In this document: one piece after another, positions 45,530-53,433 of the stretch
Layout: each line of letters starts with the position of its first letter
Position numbering within the stretch: position 1 is the first letter of the stretch
Assembly: GCF_009671205.1 (NCBI RefSeq)
Contig: NZ_CP045309.1
Span: 1,860,001-1,924,000 of the forward strand
From: Micromonospora terminaliae
GTDB lineage: Bacteria > Actinomycetota > Actinomycetes > Mycobacteriales > Micromonosporaceae
Length of the DNA: 64,000 bases
Direction: 5' to 3'
Notes under the pieces: model-generated
The model's input: only the letters and a program-made list of their open reading frames with translations
Told to the model about the DNA's origin: nothing
Databases searched by the model: none
Program-made: the position numbers and the translations under genes

Positions 45530-47160
45530 CCCGTTACCCGCTGCCCGTGCTGGCCGAGCCGCCCGTCGCGGCGCCCGGCACCGTCTACACGGTGGCCAGT
45601 GGCGATCTCCGGCCCCGCGCGAACGTCACGTGCTGGCCCACTCAGCAGCAGCTGGAGGCCGACCTCACGGCCGCGGTCAACGCGCTCGGCTGGAAGGTCG
45701 AGCGTGGCCACGCGTTCGACCCGGACAAGGGCCACGGTTTCATCGACAGCCAGCGGGCCGGGATCGAGGTCTTCAAGGGCATCCCGGTCGACGCGCCGCT
45801 CATCGTGGTCGAGGCGGTCTGGCAGTACAGCCACCACGTCCTGGCCGGCCTGCGCAGCCACCGGGGACCGATCCTCATCGTGGCCAACTGGAGCGGCGAG
45901 TTCCCGGGACTGGTCGGCCTGCTCAACCTCACGGCGAGCCTCACCAAGGCGGGCGTGGCGCACTCCGCGCTGTGGAGCCGGGACTTCACCGACGACTGGG
46001 CGGTCAGCGGGCTGCGCACCTGGCTGGAGACCGGCGAGCTGCGCCACGACACCAGTCACGTCCGCGATCTGTCCACCCTGCCGGATGACGCGGAGGTCGA
46101 GCTCGGTCGCGCCCTGGCGGCGCAACTGGCCCGGGAGAAGGCCATCATCGGCGTCTTCGACGAGGGCTGCATGGGTATGTACAACGCGATCTTCGACGAC
46201 GAACTGATCAACCCGCTGGGCATCTACAAGGAGCGGCTGTCGCAGAGTGCGCTGGTCGCCGAGATGGCACGGGTCCCCGACGAGGAGGCCCACGCGGTCC
46301 GCCGCTGGCTGGACGAGGCCGGGTTGACCTTCCACACCGGCACCGACGAGGCGACCGAGCTCACCGACGCCCAGCTGACGAGCCAGTTCAAGATGTACAT
46401 CGCCGCTCTGCGCATCGCCGACGACTTCGGCCTGGACGCGGTCGGCATCCAGTACCAGCAGGGGCTGAAGGACACCGTCCCGGCCAGCGACCTGGCCGAG
46501 GGGCTGCTCAACAACGTCCAGCGGCCACCGGTACGCAGCCGCGACGGCAGCCGCGAACTGTACGCGGGCGCGCCGCTGCCGCACTTCAACGAGGTCGACG
46601 AGGGGGTGGCCGTCGACTCGTTGATCACCAACCGCATCTGGACCGCCATGGGCCTGGACCCGGCCACCACCCTGCACGACATCCGGTGGGGGGAGACCTA
46701 CGGCGACGACTTCGTCTGGGTGTTCGAGATCTCTGGCTCGGTGCCGGCGTCGCACCACGGCGGGTACGACAAGTCGTACAGCATGCGGCAGCCGCCGATG
46801 TTCTTCCCGCTCGGCGGCGGCACCCTGAGCGGGGTCTCCAAGCCAGGCGAGATCGTCTGGTCCCGGGTGTTCATCATGGACGGCGGGCTGCACGTCGACC
46901 TCGGCCGCGCGACCGTCGTCGAGCTTCCGGAGGAGGAGACCCGGCGCCGGCTGGAGGCCACGAACCCGCAGTGGCCGATCATGCATGCCGTGCTGCACGG
47001 GGTCGGTCGCGACCAGCTGATGGCCCGCCACAAGGCCAACCACGTGAACGTCGCCTACGCGCCGGACGCGGAGACCGCCGACCGGACACTGCGGGTGAAG
47101 GCCGCCATGTTCGCCGAACTCGGCGTGCAGGTGCACCTCTGCGGCGACGTCAACCTTTGA
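45526..47160 (+). CDS. L-fucose isomerase-family enzyme, proposed D-arabinose isomerase
   Basis: A 544-residue protein of the L-fucose/L-arabinose isomerase superfamily, close to the usual 590 residues of FucI. Key segments are FDEGCMGMYNAIFDDELINPL (about 211-231, with an acidic metal-site candidate), LDAVGIQYQQGLKD (about 303-316) and MHAVLHGVGRD with the later HKANHVNVAY (about 486-510). L-fucose isomerases also isomerise D-arabinose to D-ribulose and need Mn2+. The start is in an ATGA overlap behind GAAGGAG, so it is coupled to the kinase. With kinase and isomerase alone, D-arabinose fits better than L-fucose, which would need an aldolase. A bidirectional terminator follows. Confidence 0.85.
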   Translation: MTRYPLPVLAEPPVAAPGTVYTVASGDLRPRANVTCWPTQQQLEADLTAAVNALGWKVERGHAFDPDKGHGFIDSQRAGIEVFKGIPVDAPLIVVEAVWQYSHHVLAGLRSHRGPILIVANWSGEFPGLVGLLNLTASLTKAGVAHSALWSRDFTDDWAVSGLRTWLETGELRHDTSHVRDLSTLPDDAEVELGRALAAQLAREKAIIGVFDEGCMGMYNAIFDDELINPLGIYKERLSQSALVAEMARVPDEEAHAVRRWLDEAGLTFHTGTDEATELTDAQLTSQFKMYIAALRIADDFGLDAVGIQYQQGLKDTVPASDLAEGLLNNVQRPPVRSRDGSRELYAGAPLPHFNEVDEGVAVDSLITNRIWTAMGLDPATTLHDIRWGETYGDDFVWVFEISGSVPASHHGGYDKSYSMRQPPMFFPLGGGTLSGVSKPGEIVWSRVFIMDGGLHVDLGRATVVELPEEETRRRLEATNPQWPIMHAVLHGVGRDQLMARHKANHVNVAYAPDAETADRTLRVKAAMFAELGVQVHLCGDVNL

Positions 47161-47169
47161 GTTGGCGCT

Positions 47170-47208
47170 CGGCGACCCGGCCGGTCCGCAAGTCCGGCCG
47201 GGTCGCCG
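47170..47208. terminator. Bidirectional terminator between the isomerase and LacI genes
   Basis: CGGCGACCCGGCCGG and CCGGCCGGGTCGCCG form a perfect 15-bp stem with a 9-base loop. It lies 10 bases past the isomerase stop and 22 bases past the LacI stop, which converge here. Confidence 0.85.
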
Positions 47209-47229
47209 GGCCCGCGTGCCGGCAGACGG

Positions 47230-48228
47230 TCAGCTCGGGCGGGTGGAGCTGTCGCGCACCTGGAGCCCGGTGCTGAGCGTGACGGTCGACGGCAGCCGCG
47301 ACGGGTTGGCGATCCGCTCGGTGAGCAGGCCGGCGGCGGCGCGTCCCAGGTCGTACGTCGGCTGCGAGACGGTGCTCAACGACGGCCGGACCAGGTGTGC
47401 CCACGGAATGTCGTCGAATCCGACGACCCCGACCTCGTCCGGCACCCGGATGCCGCGGTCGACGAGGCATTCCACGGCGCCCACGGTCATCAGGTTGTTC
47501 GTGGCGAAGACGCTGTCGGGCGGGTTGTCGCTGTCGAGCAGCGAGGCCATGGCCCGGTAGCCGCCCTCCTCGCGGAAGTCCGCGTACCGCACCAGGGCGT
47601 CGGTGACCTCCCGTCCGCGTTCCCGCAGCGCGCGCTGGTAGCCCCGGAGCCGCTGGGCGGCCGTGGAGATCCGGCGGGGGCCGGTGATGCAGGCGACCCG
47701 CTGATAGCCGTTGTCGAGCAGGTGCGTGGTCGCCAGCCCGGCACCGTGCACGTTGTCGACGAGCACCGTGTCGATGGTGACGCCGCGCAGCTGACGGTCG
47801 ATCGCCACGACCGGGATGCGGGCCTCGAGGAGCCGGTTGATCACCGTCGAGCGGCCCGACGTGGAGATGATGACGCCGGCCATACGTTCGGCGAGGACCG
47901 CCGCGATGTACCGGGACTCCTTCTCCGGGTCCTCGTCGGTGTTGCACAGGACCACGGAGTAGCCGGCGCTCTGCGCGACGTCCTCGACCCCACGCACCAT
48001 GGAGGTGAAGAAGGGGTTGCCGATGTCGGAGATGATGACCGCCCAGAGGCTGGTCTGGCTCAGGCGCAGGTTACGGGCGACCGCGTTGGGGCGGTAGTCG
48101 AGGTCCTGCATCGCCTGGTGCACGCGTGCGGCCATGACTGGATCGACGGTGGTGCGGCCGTTCAGCACCCGCGAGACCGTCGCGGGGGAGACCTGAGCCT
48201 GCCGCGCCACGTCGTAGATCGTCGCCAT
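47230..48228 (-). CDS. LacI-family transcriptional repressor, proposed regulator of the locus
   Basis: A 332-residue regulator. The N-terminal helix-turn-helix and hinge read IYDVARQAQVSPATVSRVLNG (about 4-24), followed by a PBP-like sugar-binding core (LWAVIISDIGNPFFTSMVRGVEDVAQSAGYSVVLCNTDEDPEKE onwards). LacI proteins bind palindromes of about 16-20 bases with a central CG, exactly the type of site found three times in this locus. It is flanked by the sugar isomerase and the GH116 gene. The inducer is likely the imported sugar or an intermediate. I did not find a matching site upstream of its own start. Confidence 0.92.
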   Translation of the reverse strand: MATIYDVARQAQVSPATVSRVLNGRTTVDPVMAARVHQAMQDLDYRPNAVARNLRLSQTSLWAVIISDIGNPFFTSMVRGVEDVAQSAGYSVVLCNTDEDPEKESRYIAAVLAERMAGVIISTSGRSTVINRLLEARIPVVAIDRQLRGVTIDTVLVDNVHGAGLATTHLLDNGYQRVACITGPRRISTAAQRLRGYQRALRERGREVTDALVRYADFREEGGYRAMASLLDSDNPPDSVFATNNLMTVGAVECLVDRGIRVPDEVGVVGFDDIPWAHLVRPSLSTVSQPTYDLGRAAAGLLTERIANPSRLPSTVTLSTGLQVRDSSTRPS

Positions 48229-48282
48229 TCGCCTCCATCCGGTGGATTCCTACGATGACAAGCCCGGGAACGGGTGCCCGAT

Positions 48283-48306
48283 CCCCGCACCGGCGTCGGT
48301 GCGGGG
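48283..48306. terminator. Hairpin between the LacI and GH116 genes
   Basis: CCCCGCACCG-GCGT-CGGTGCGGGG is a perfect 10-bp stem. It lies upstream of the LacI gene and downstream of the GH116 gene on the same strand, so it would insulate the two transcripts as a second terminator. Confidence 0.6.
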
Positions 48307-48357
48307 ACTGGGCATCTTACGGGCGGAAAGTGACGGATTAGTCACGGGCGTCCGCGC

Positions 48358-48388
48358 CGGCGCTCGACACGGGCCGTGTCGAGCGCCG
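48358..48388 (-). terminator. Terminator of the GH116 operon
   Basis: CGGCGCTCGACACG and CGTGTCGAGCGCCG form a perfect 14-bp stem with a 3-base loop, seven bases beyond the minus-strand stop of the GH116 gene. Confidence 0.8.
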
Positions 48389-48394
48389 ACACGT

Positions 48395-51300
48395 TCAGCC
48401 GTTGAGCATCACCTGGATGGCGTCGCCCCGACCGACCACGACCTCGGCGTCCAAGGTAACGAGAATGCGCCCGTCCCGGCACGACCAGTCACGCACCGGC
48501 AGGGTGCGATTGCGCAGACGTACCGTCACCCGTGCCGGGGACCGCGTCACCGCCAGGGCGATGCTGGATACCCGGAGGCGGCCGTACCGGACCTCGATGG
48601 TGCCGGTGAGGTGCCCGCCGTGGCGCTCCTGCTGGAACAGGCCCCACCCCTCCGCCGCGGTGAATGCGGCGGCGAACCTGTCGGGGCTGATCCGGGGCGC
48701 GAACCCGATGTGGCCGCGGGGGCCGTGGTACTCGAATCCGCAGGCCGCGAGGTAGACACCGTGGCTGGCCATGGCGCGGGCGTAGTGGTCGCCGCACTCG
48801 ATCTCGTTGTACGGGTTGCGCTTGCCTGCGGCGTACCGGTCGTGCACCGCCCGGGTGAGGGTGAGCCCTTCCTCGACCAGGCCCTCCTGGAGCATCTGTG
48901 CCGCGACCTGGTACTCCTGGCCAGTCCACACCTCGTTGAAATACATCGCGGCCCAGCTCGCCGGGTTCCCGGCCGCGGTGTCGGCGCCACCGTGCGGCCA
49001 GGTGGTCATCAGCATGCCGTACTCGTGGTCCATCGCGAACCAGCGGCCGCCCGGAATGACGCTGTCCTCCCGGTAGTCGGCGTGGTCGGGCGTGAAGTTG
49101 TACCGGTAGAGACTCTCCAGGGCGCTGATGGCCTGCTCCGCGGGCACGACACGGGGGAGCCCGAGCTGACCGGCGAGGCTCTGCCCGAAGAGCTGGTCGA
49201 TGTGGCACCCCCGATTGCTGTTGATCGCATCGGCGTGGGCCGGGTCGACCTCCTGAATGAAGTACTCACCGTTGAAGAGTTCCGTGGACAGGTACCGGCT
49301 GCCGGAATCGGCGAGGACCCGGCACCGGTCGGCGAACTCGGGCTGGCCCACCTCGTCGGCCATCGCCGCGCCCGCCCGCAGCGCCGCGACGTACATTCCG
49401 GTGATCCAGGCGATCTTTCCGTACCAGGTGGTGTCGAGCGTGTTCGGCTGCGGGCCGTCGAGCGTGCCGTCCGGGCCCACGTCGTGTTCCATGATCCACT
49501 CCAGCGCGCGCCGCAGCCGGGACCAGTTCACCCGCAGGTAGGTGTCGTCCGGCGCGGTGAGGTGTTCCCGGTAGCAGCGCAGGATGGTGCCGCACTGCCC
49601 GTCGGTGGCCCAGCCCATGTCGGCCTCGGCGCGGTTGCCGATCTGGCCCGTGTCCGGGTGGAATCCGATGCCGAGGTCCACGCGGCTGCGGGTGTCGCGT
49701 TCCAGCTGGGGGAAGAGCCGGGCGATGGACTGGGCGTAGTTCCACACGTGCTCACAGGTGCCCGGGCAGCAGTACACGCCCTCCCAGCCGTAGAACCGCC
49801 CGTCGTCGAACAGGTAGCAGGTGTTGGTGGCGAGCGTCGACGCGGGCGCCAGGGTGCGCTCCAGGAACCAGTGCGGCAGGGTGGCGTCGGCGTACCAGGT
49901 CTTCACCCAGATGCGGGTGTCGGCCTCCAACCGGTCGAGGTCGTGGGCGATGTGTTCCACCACCGCGCGGGCGTCGGCGAACCGGGTCGCGTAGTGCCGG
50001 CGCAGGCTGTCCGAGCCGCGCAGGAAGCCCAGCGAGACGCGGTCCGGCACGGGGAAGTGCCAGCCGAGCACGAATCGCACGGTGCGGCTCTGGCCGGGTG
50101 CGAGGCGGACCGCCACGCTCACCGACCCGGCCTGCCCGGCCAGCGAGCCGTCCACCTCGGTGGGGCCGGCCTCCGAGGCGAACACCTCGTCGAGGCTGTC
50201 CCACCCGGCGAGCGACGGGCGCGTCACCGCGCCTGCGTCGAGCGCGGCGAGGACGAGCGTGCCGTTGTCGGGCACCTGGTCCAGCGGCCGGGTGTCCGTC
50301 GGCACGTCGCTGAACACGATGCGGTCGACGTTGACGTGCCCCCACCCGCCGGTGTCCGCGTCCACGACCTCGATCACCGCCGTGCGCCCCTGGTACGCGG
50401 AGGCGTTCATCGTCGCCACGCTGACCGGCTCCGCGTCGCGGCCGGCCACGCTGGCCACCAGAACGCCGTCCACCAGGAGGTTGACGCACGTGCTGCCGCG
50501 GTGGCTCCCGCCGCCCACAGCCACGTTGACGTAGCGGCGCTCGACGGTGAACGGCCGGCTGGTCAGCTTGCCGGTGACCGCGTCGGCCCGGCCTGTGTCG
50601 CCGCCGGAGCCGCGGAAGTCGTGCGAGGTCACGAACCGCTGCCCGGACGCGCCGAGATCGCCGAAGCGCTTCATGTAGTCCGGAACCTCGGAGACCTGCA
50701 CCGGGCCGGCGCCGAACGCGGTGCCCTCGACGGTCCAGCCGTCGTAGGTGTCGCGCTCCCAGTCCTCGAACACGATCTCCGGGCGGGGTGCCACGTCGGT
50801 GAACACGATCCGGTCGACGTTGACGTGCCCCCACCCGCCGGTGTGGGCGTCGACGATCTCGATGACCGCGGACTTCCCCTGGTGTGCGGAGACGTCCAGG
50901 TAGACGCTGTGCATCGCCTCGGCGTTGCGGCCGGTCGCCGTGGCGACCACCGCGCCGTCGACGAGCACGTTGACGCAGGCCTGGCCGGGGTGGTTGCCGC
51001 CGCCGATGGACAGCCGGATCGACTTGCGTGAGACCGTGAAGGGGGCGCTGGTGAGCTTGCCGGTCGGCTCGTCGGCCCGGCCGATGTCGCCGTTGGCCCC
51101 GCGGAAGTCGTGCGAGGTGACCAGTCGCTGTCCGGTCGCGTTGAGCGGCCCGCCGCCCTTCATGTAGTCGGGTATCTCGGAGACCAGCACCGGGCCGGCG
51201 CCGAAGGCGGTGCCCTCGACGGTCCAGCCCTCGTAGGTGTCCCGCTCCCAGTCCTCGAAGACGACGTCGGGGCGGTCGGCCGTCTCGGTCTGCTCGGCGG

Positions 51301-52078
51301 CCGAGAACCGGACTCCGCGCAGCGACCGGTCGCCGAACGCCGTCGACCGCAGCGTGATCCCGCGTTGCGTCCTGGTGTCCAGGCAGACCGGATTCTCGAC
51401 GTAGCCGAGCAGCGTCGCGTCCACCGTCCGGTGCGACGTGTTGCGCAGCGTGTAGACCAGCACGGTCGCCGGCAGCGTCGAGTCCGCGACCGACAGCGGT
51501 ACGAACGGCGAGAACCCCTCCAGGGTCACCTCGACCGGAGCGTCGGCGGCTGAGTACCGGACGGTGCCGATGGGGTACTGCCCGGTGAAACGCACCTGGT
51601 CGAAGCCGGTGGCGTCGAGCGCGCGGGTCTGGACCCGCCCGCCAGCGCGGGTCCGCAGCGCGAAACCGTGCCGGACGGGCGAGGCGGGCTGCCGAGGGCT
51701 CGCGTACCCGACGTCGGTGGTGCCGGCCGCCGGCCGGTTGAAGATGTCCCAGTTCCACAGCCGCCCGTCGCCGCCGAGGTACAGCTGGCCGGTGGCGCCA
51801 CCGCCGACCGGCATGCCGAGCCAGCGCAGGTCGGCGCCGGCGTAGCTGGTGGGCTCGTCCCGGCGGTACAGCGCCGCGGACCAGTCGGGCGGCAGCGCCT
51901 TGTCGACCGGTACGCCGATCAGCCGATCCTCGGGTACGCCGAGGGCGGCGGCGGCTTCGGCCCGGGAGCCGGCGAGCACGGTGCCGGCGGTGAGCCCGAG
52001 GGAGAGGGTGAGGAACTGCCGGCGGTTCGGGCCGCAGGCGTTGCCGGGACAGCACTGGTCGTTCATCTGGTCTGCCAT
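48395..52078 (-). CDS. Secreted GH116 glycosidase with a duplicated inserted domain
   Basis: A 1,227-residue enzyme exported by the Tat pathway (NRRQFLTLSLG at 18-28, signal end near 42). The GH116 core is split: an N-terminal beta-sandwich (about 50-265) and a C-terminal (alpha/alpha)6 catalytic region (about 690-1140) with CEHVWNYAQSIARLFP, QPNTLDTTWYG and NPYNEIECGDHYARAM. By comparison with family members as I recall them, Glu766 would be the nucleophile and Asp882 the acid/base. Two near-identical ~158-residue modules (271-429 and 435-592, both opening VFEDWERDTY) are inserted between the two parts and resemble sugar-binding beta-sandwiches. GH116 includes glucosidases, xylosidases and an exo-beta-D-arabinofuranosidase; context favours the last. 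It is cotranscribed with the COG0523 gene 15 bases upstream. Confidence 0.85.
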   Translation of the reverse strand: MADQMNDQCCPGNACGPNRRQFLTLSLGLTAGTVLAGSRAEAAAALGVPEDRLIGVPVDKALPPDWSAALYRRDEPTSYAGADLRWLGMPVGGGATGQLYLGGDGRLWNWDIFNRPAAGTTDVGYASPRQPASPVRHGFALRTRAGGRVQTRALDATGFDQVRFTGQYPIGTVRYSAADAPVEVTLEGFSPFVPLSVADSTLPATVLVYTLRNTSHRTVDATLLGYVENPVCLDTRTQRGITLRSTAFGDRSLRGVRFSAAEQTETADRPDVVFEDWERDTYEGWTVEGTAFGAGPVLVSEIPDYMKGGGPLNATGQRLVTSHDFRGANGDIGRADEPTGKLTSAPFTVSRKSIRLSIGGGNHPGQACVNVLVDGAVVATATGRNAEAMHSVYLDVSAHQGKSAVIEIVDAHTGGWGHVNVDRIVFTDVAPRPEIVFEDWERDTYDGWTVEGTAFGAGPVQVSEVPDYMKRFGDLGASGQRFVTSHDFRGSGGDTGRADAVTGKLTSRPFTVERRYVNVAVGGGSHRGSTCVNLLVDGVLVASVAGRDAEPVSVATMNASAYQGRTAVIEVVDADTGGWGHVNVDRIVFSDVPTDTRPLDQVPDNGTLVLAALDAGAVTRPSLAGWDSLDEVFASEAGPTEVDGSLAGQAGSVSVAVRLAPGQSRTVRFVLGWHFPVPDRVSLGFLRGSDSLRRHYATRFADARAVVEHIAHDLDRLEADTRIWVKTWYADATLPHWFLERTLAPASTLATNTCYLFDDGRFYGWEGVYCCPGTCEHVWNYAQSIARLFPQLERDTRSRVDLGIGFHPDTGQIGNRAEADMGWATDGQCGTILRCYREHLTAPDDTYLRVNWSRLRRALEWIMEHDVGPDGTLDGPQPNTLDTTWYGKIAWITGMYVAALRAGAAMADEVGQPEFADRCRVLADSGSRYLSTELFNGEYFIQEVDPAHADAINSNRGCHIDQLFGQSLAGQLGLPRVVPAEQAISALESLYRYNFTPDHADYREDSVIPGGRWFAMDHEYGMLMTTWPHGGADTAAGNPASWAAMYFNEVWTGQEYQVAAQMLQEGLVEEGLTLTRAVHDRYAAGKRNPYNEIECGDHYARAMASHGVYLAACGFEYHGPRGHIGFAPRISPDRFAAAFTAAEGWGLFQQERHGGHLTGTIEVRYGRLRVSSIALAVTRSPARVTVRLRNRTLPVRDWSCRDGRILVTLDAEVVVGRGDAIQVMLNG

Positions 52079-52093
52079 GGGTGCTCCTGACGG

Positions 52094-53176
52094 TCAGGCC
52101 GGTGTGGCCGGGAGACGGTGCACGGGGCGGGGGTAGGACGGCGTGAAGGCGTTCGCCGGGCCGGGCCGGGCGGCGGCGCCGGCCGCGAGGTCGGCGTCGT
52201 AGGCGGCGGCCCGTACCAGCGATTCGAGGTCCCCCGGTGGACAGGTGGCGCGGACGTTGACCAGCACGGTGGCCCGGGCCACCGCCGGTCCGTCGCCCCC
52301 GGCGGGCTCGTGCCGCGGCGGGTCACCGGCGGCCACGACGCTCATTCGGATCCGCCCGGCGGGCGACTGGATGGCGAGTTTGGCGTGACCGATGACGTCT
52401 CCCCGCCGGGCGCAGGCGGCGGAGAGCGATTCGAGGGCGACGTGTGCCCAGCGTCGCGGGGAGAACCCGCTGTCGGCCGAGACCTGCCATACCTGGTTGA
52501 GCCAGCTCAGCCGCGCCTCCGCCGCGGCGTACCGGTCGTAGTCGACGTCCAGGTCCACGCCGCGGTCGCGCGGTGGCTCGCCGGTCCACCGCGCGATGAG
52601 CTCGTCGACGTGCTCGCCGTGGCTCGCGCTGTAGCCGAGGACGGACGCGCCGGGGTAGCCGCCCCGGATCTGGTCGAGGAGCGCGCCGAGCGCGGCGGGG
52701 GGCAGGGTGTCGGACTTGTTGACCGCGATGAGGTTCGCCTCGGCGAGCTGGCGGTCGAACAGGTAGCCGAGGTCGCCGTCCAGCATGCCGACGCGCGCCG
52801 GATCGACGATCGTGGTGAGGGGGGCCAGCGTCAGGCGGTCGCCGTAGCGGGCCCGCAGGGGGCGGATGACCGTCGCCTGCAGGTCGGTGCAGCTGCCGAC
52901 GGCCTCGGCCAGGATGGTGTCGGCCCGCCCGGTGTCGAGCAGGTCCGTCACCAGGTCGGCGAGGTCCTCGAAGCGACAGCAGAAGCAGCCGTCGGTCACC
53001 TCGCCGACCTCGGGCACAACGTCCCGGGCCAGTTGGGTGTCGACGAGGTCGCTGCCCTGGTCGTTGGTGATCACCGCGACCCGGCTGCCGCGTGCGGTGA
53101 GCAGCCGTCCGGCGGCCAGCATGGTCGTGGTCTTGCCCGCGCCGAGGAATCCGGTGAGGACGACGAGTCGGGGCAC
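52094..53176 (-). CDS. COG0523 (G3E) GTPase, putative metallochaperone
   Basis: A 360-residue GTPase. The P-loop is GFLGAGKTT (8-16), the switch metal motif is GCFCC (CxCC) near 64, the guanine motif NKSD near 153, and a CobW C-terminal domain follows (IGHAKLAIQSP near 265). G3E proteins bind zinc, cobalt, manganese or nickel and help load metalloenzymes. It is unusual in a sugar locus. The L-fucose-type isomerase of this cluster needs a divalent metal, so metal delivery to it or to a secreted enzyme is a plausible role. The GTG start has an LacI-type operator 47 bases upstream. Confidence 0.88.
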   Translation of the reverse strand: MPRLVVLTGFLGAGKTTTMLAAGRLLTARGSRVAVITNDQGSDLVDTQLARDVVPEVGEVTDGCFCCRFEDLADLVTDLLDTGRADTILAEAVGSCTDLQATVIRPLRARYGDRLTLAPLTTIVDPARVGMLDGDLGYLFDRQLAEANLIAVNKSDTLPPAALGALLDQIRGGYPGASVLGYSASHGEHVDELIARWTGEPPRDRGVDLDVDYDRYAAAEARLSWLNQVWQVSADSGFSPRRWAHVALESLSAACARRGDVIGHAKLAIQSPAGRIRMSVVAAGDPPRHEPAGGDGPAVARATVLVNVRATCPPGDLESLVRAAAYDADLAAGAAARPGPANAFTPSYPRPVHRLPATPA

Positions 53177-53222
53177 GGCTGCCCCCTCCCAGCGCGCCGA
53201 GGGTCGCGGTGCGCTTCGTCAG

Positions 53223-53240
53223 CGAGAAATCGTTTGCTCG
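53223..53240. promoter_or_regulatory. LacI-type operator 2, controlling the COG0523-GH116 operon
   Basis: CGAGAAATCGTTTGCTCG is a near-palindrome with seven of nine base pairs matching around a central CG. It lies 47 bases upstream of the COG0523 start on the minus strand and shares GAGAAATCG with operator 3. Confidence 0.7.
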
Positions 53241-53365
53241 GTTCTGAACGAGGACCATAGGAGCGGCGGGTGGGGCTGTCAACGTCGAAGCGCCGCCGAC
53301 CTCGCCGGTCAGCACTGGAGGATTGACCGCCGCGCGACGGCTGCCTAACCTGATCGCAACTGCAG

Positions 53366-53383
53366 CGAGAAATCGATTCCTTG
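53366..53383. promoter_or_regulatory. LacI-type operator 3, controlling the GH172 gene
   Basis: CGAGAAATCGATTCCTTG, in the context CAGCGAGAAATCG that also surrounds operator 2, lies 50 bases upstream of the GH172 ATG. Seven of nine pairs match. The interval between the two divergent genes therefore carries one operator per promoter. Confidence 0.7.
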
Positions 53384-53433
53384 CCTGCCGCGTATCACGG
53401 CCCGCCCCACCCACCGATGTGGAAAGGCGATTC

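Noticed and set aside
43991..47160. L-fucose catabolic operon as the meaning of the isomerase and kinase
   Set aside because: No L-fuculose-phosphate aldolase is present, while GH172/GH116 and the two-enzyme route fit D-arabinose better. It remains the main alternative.
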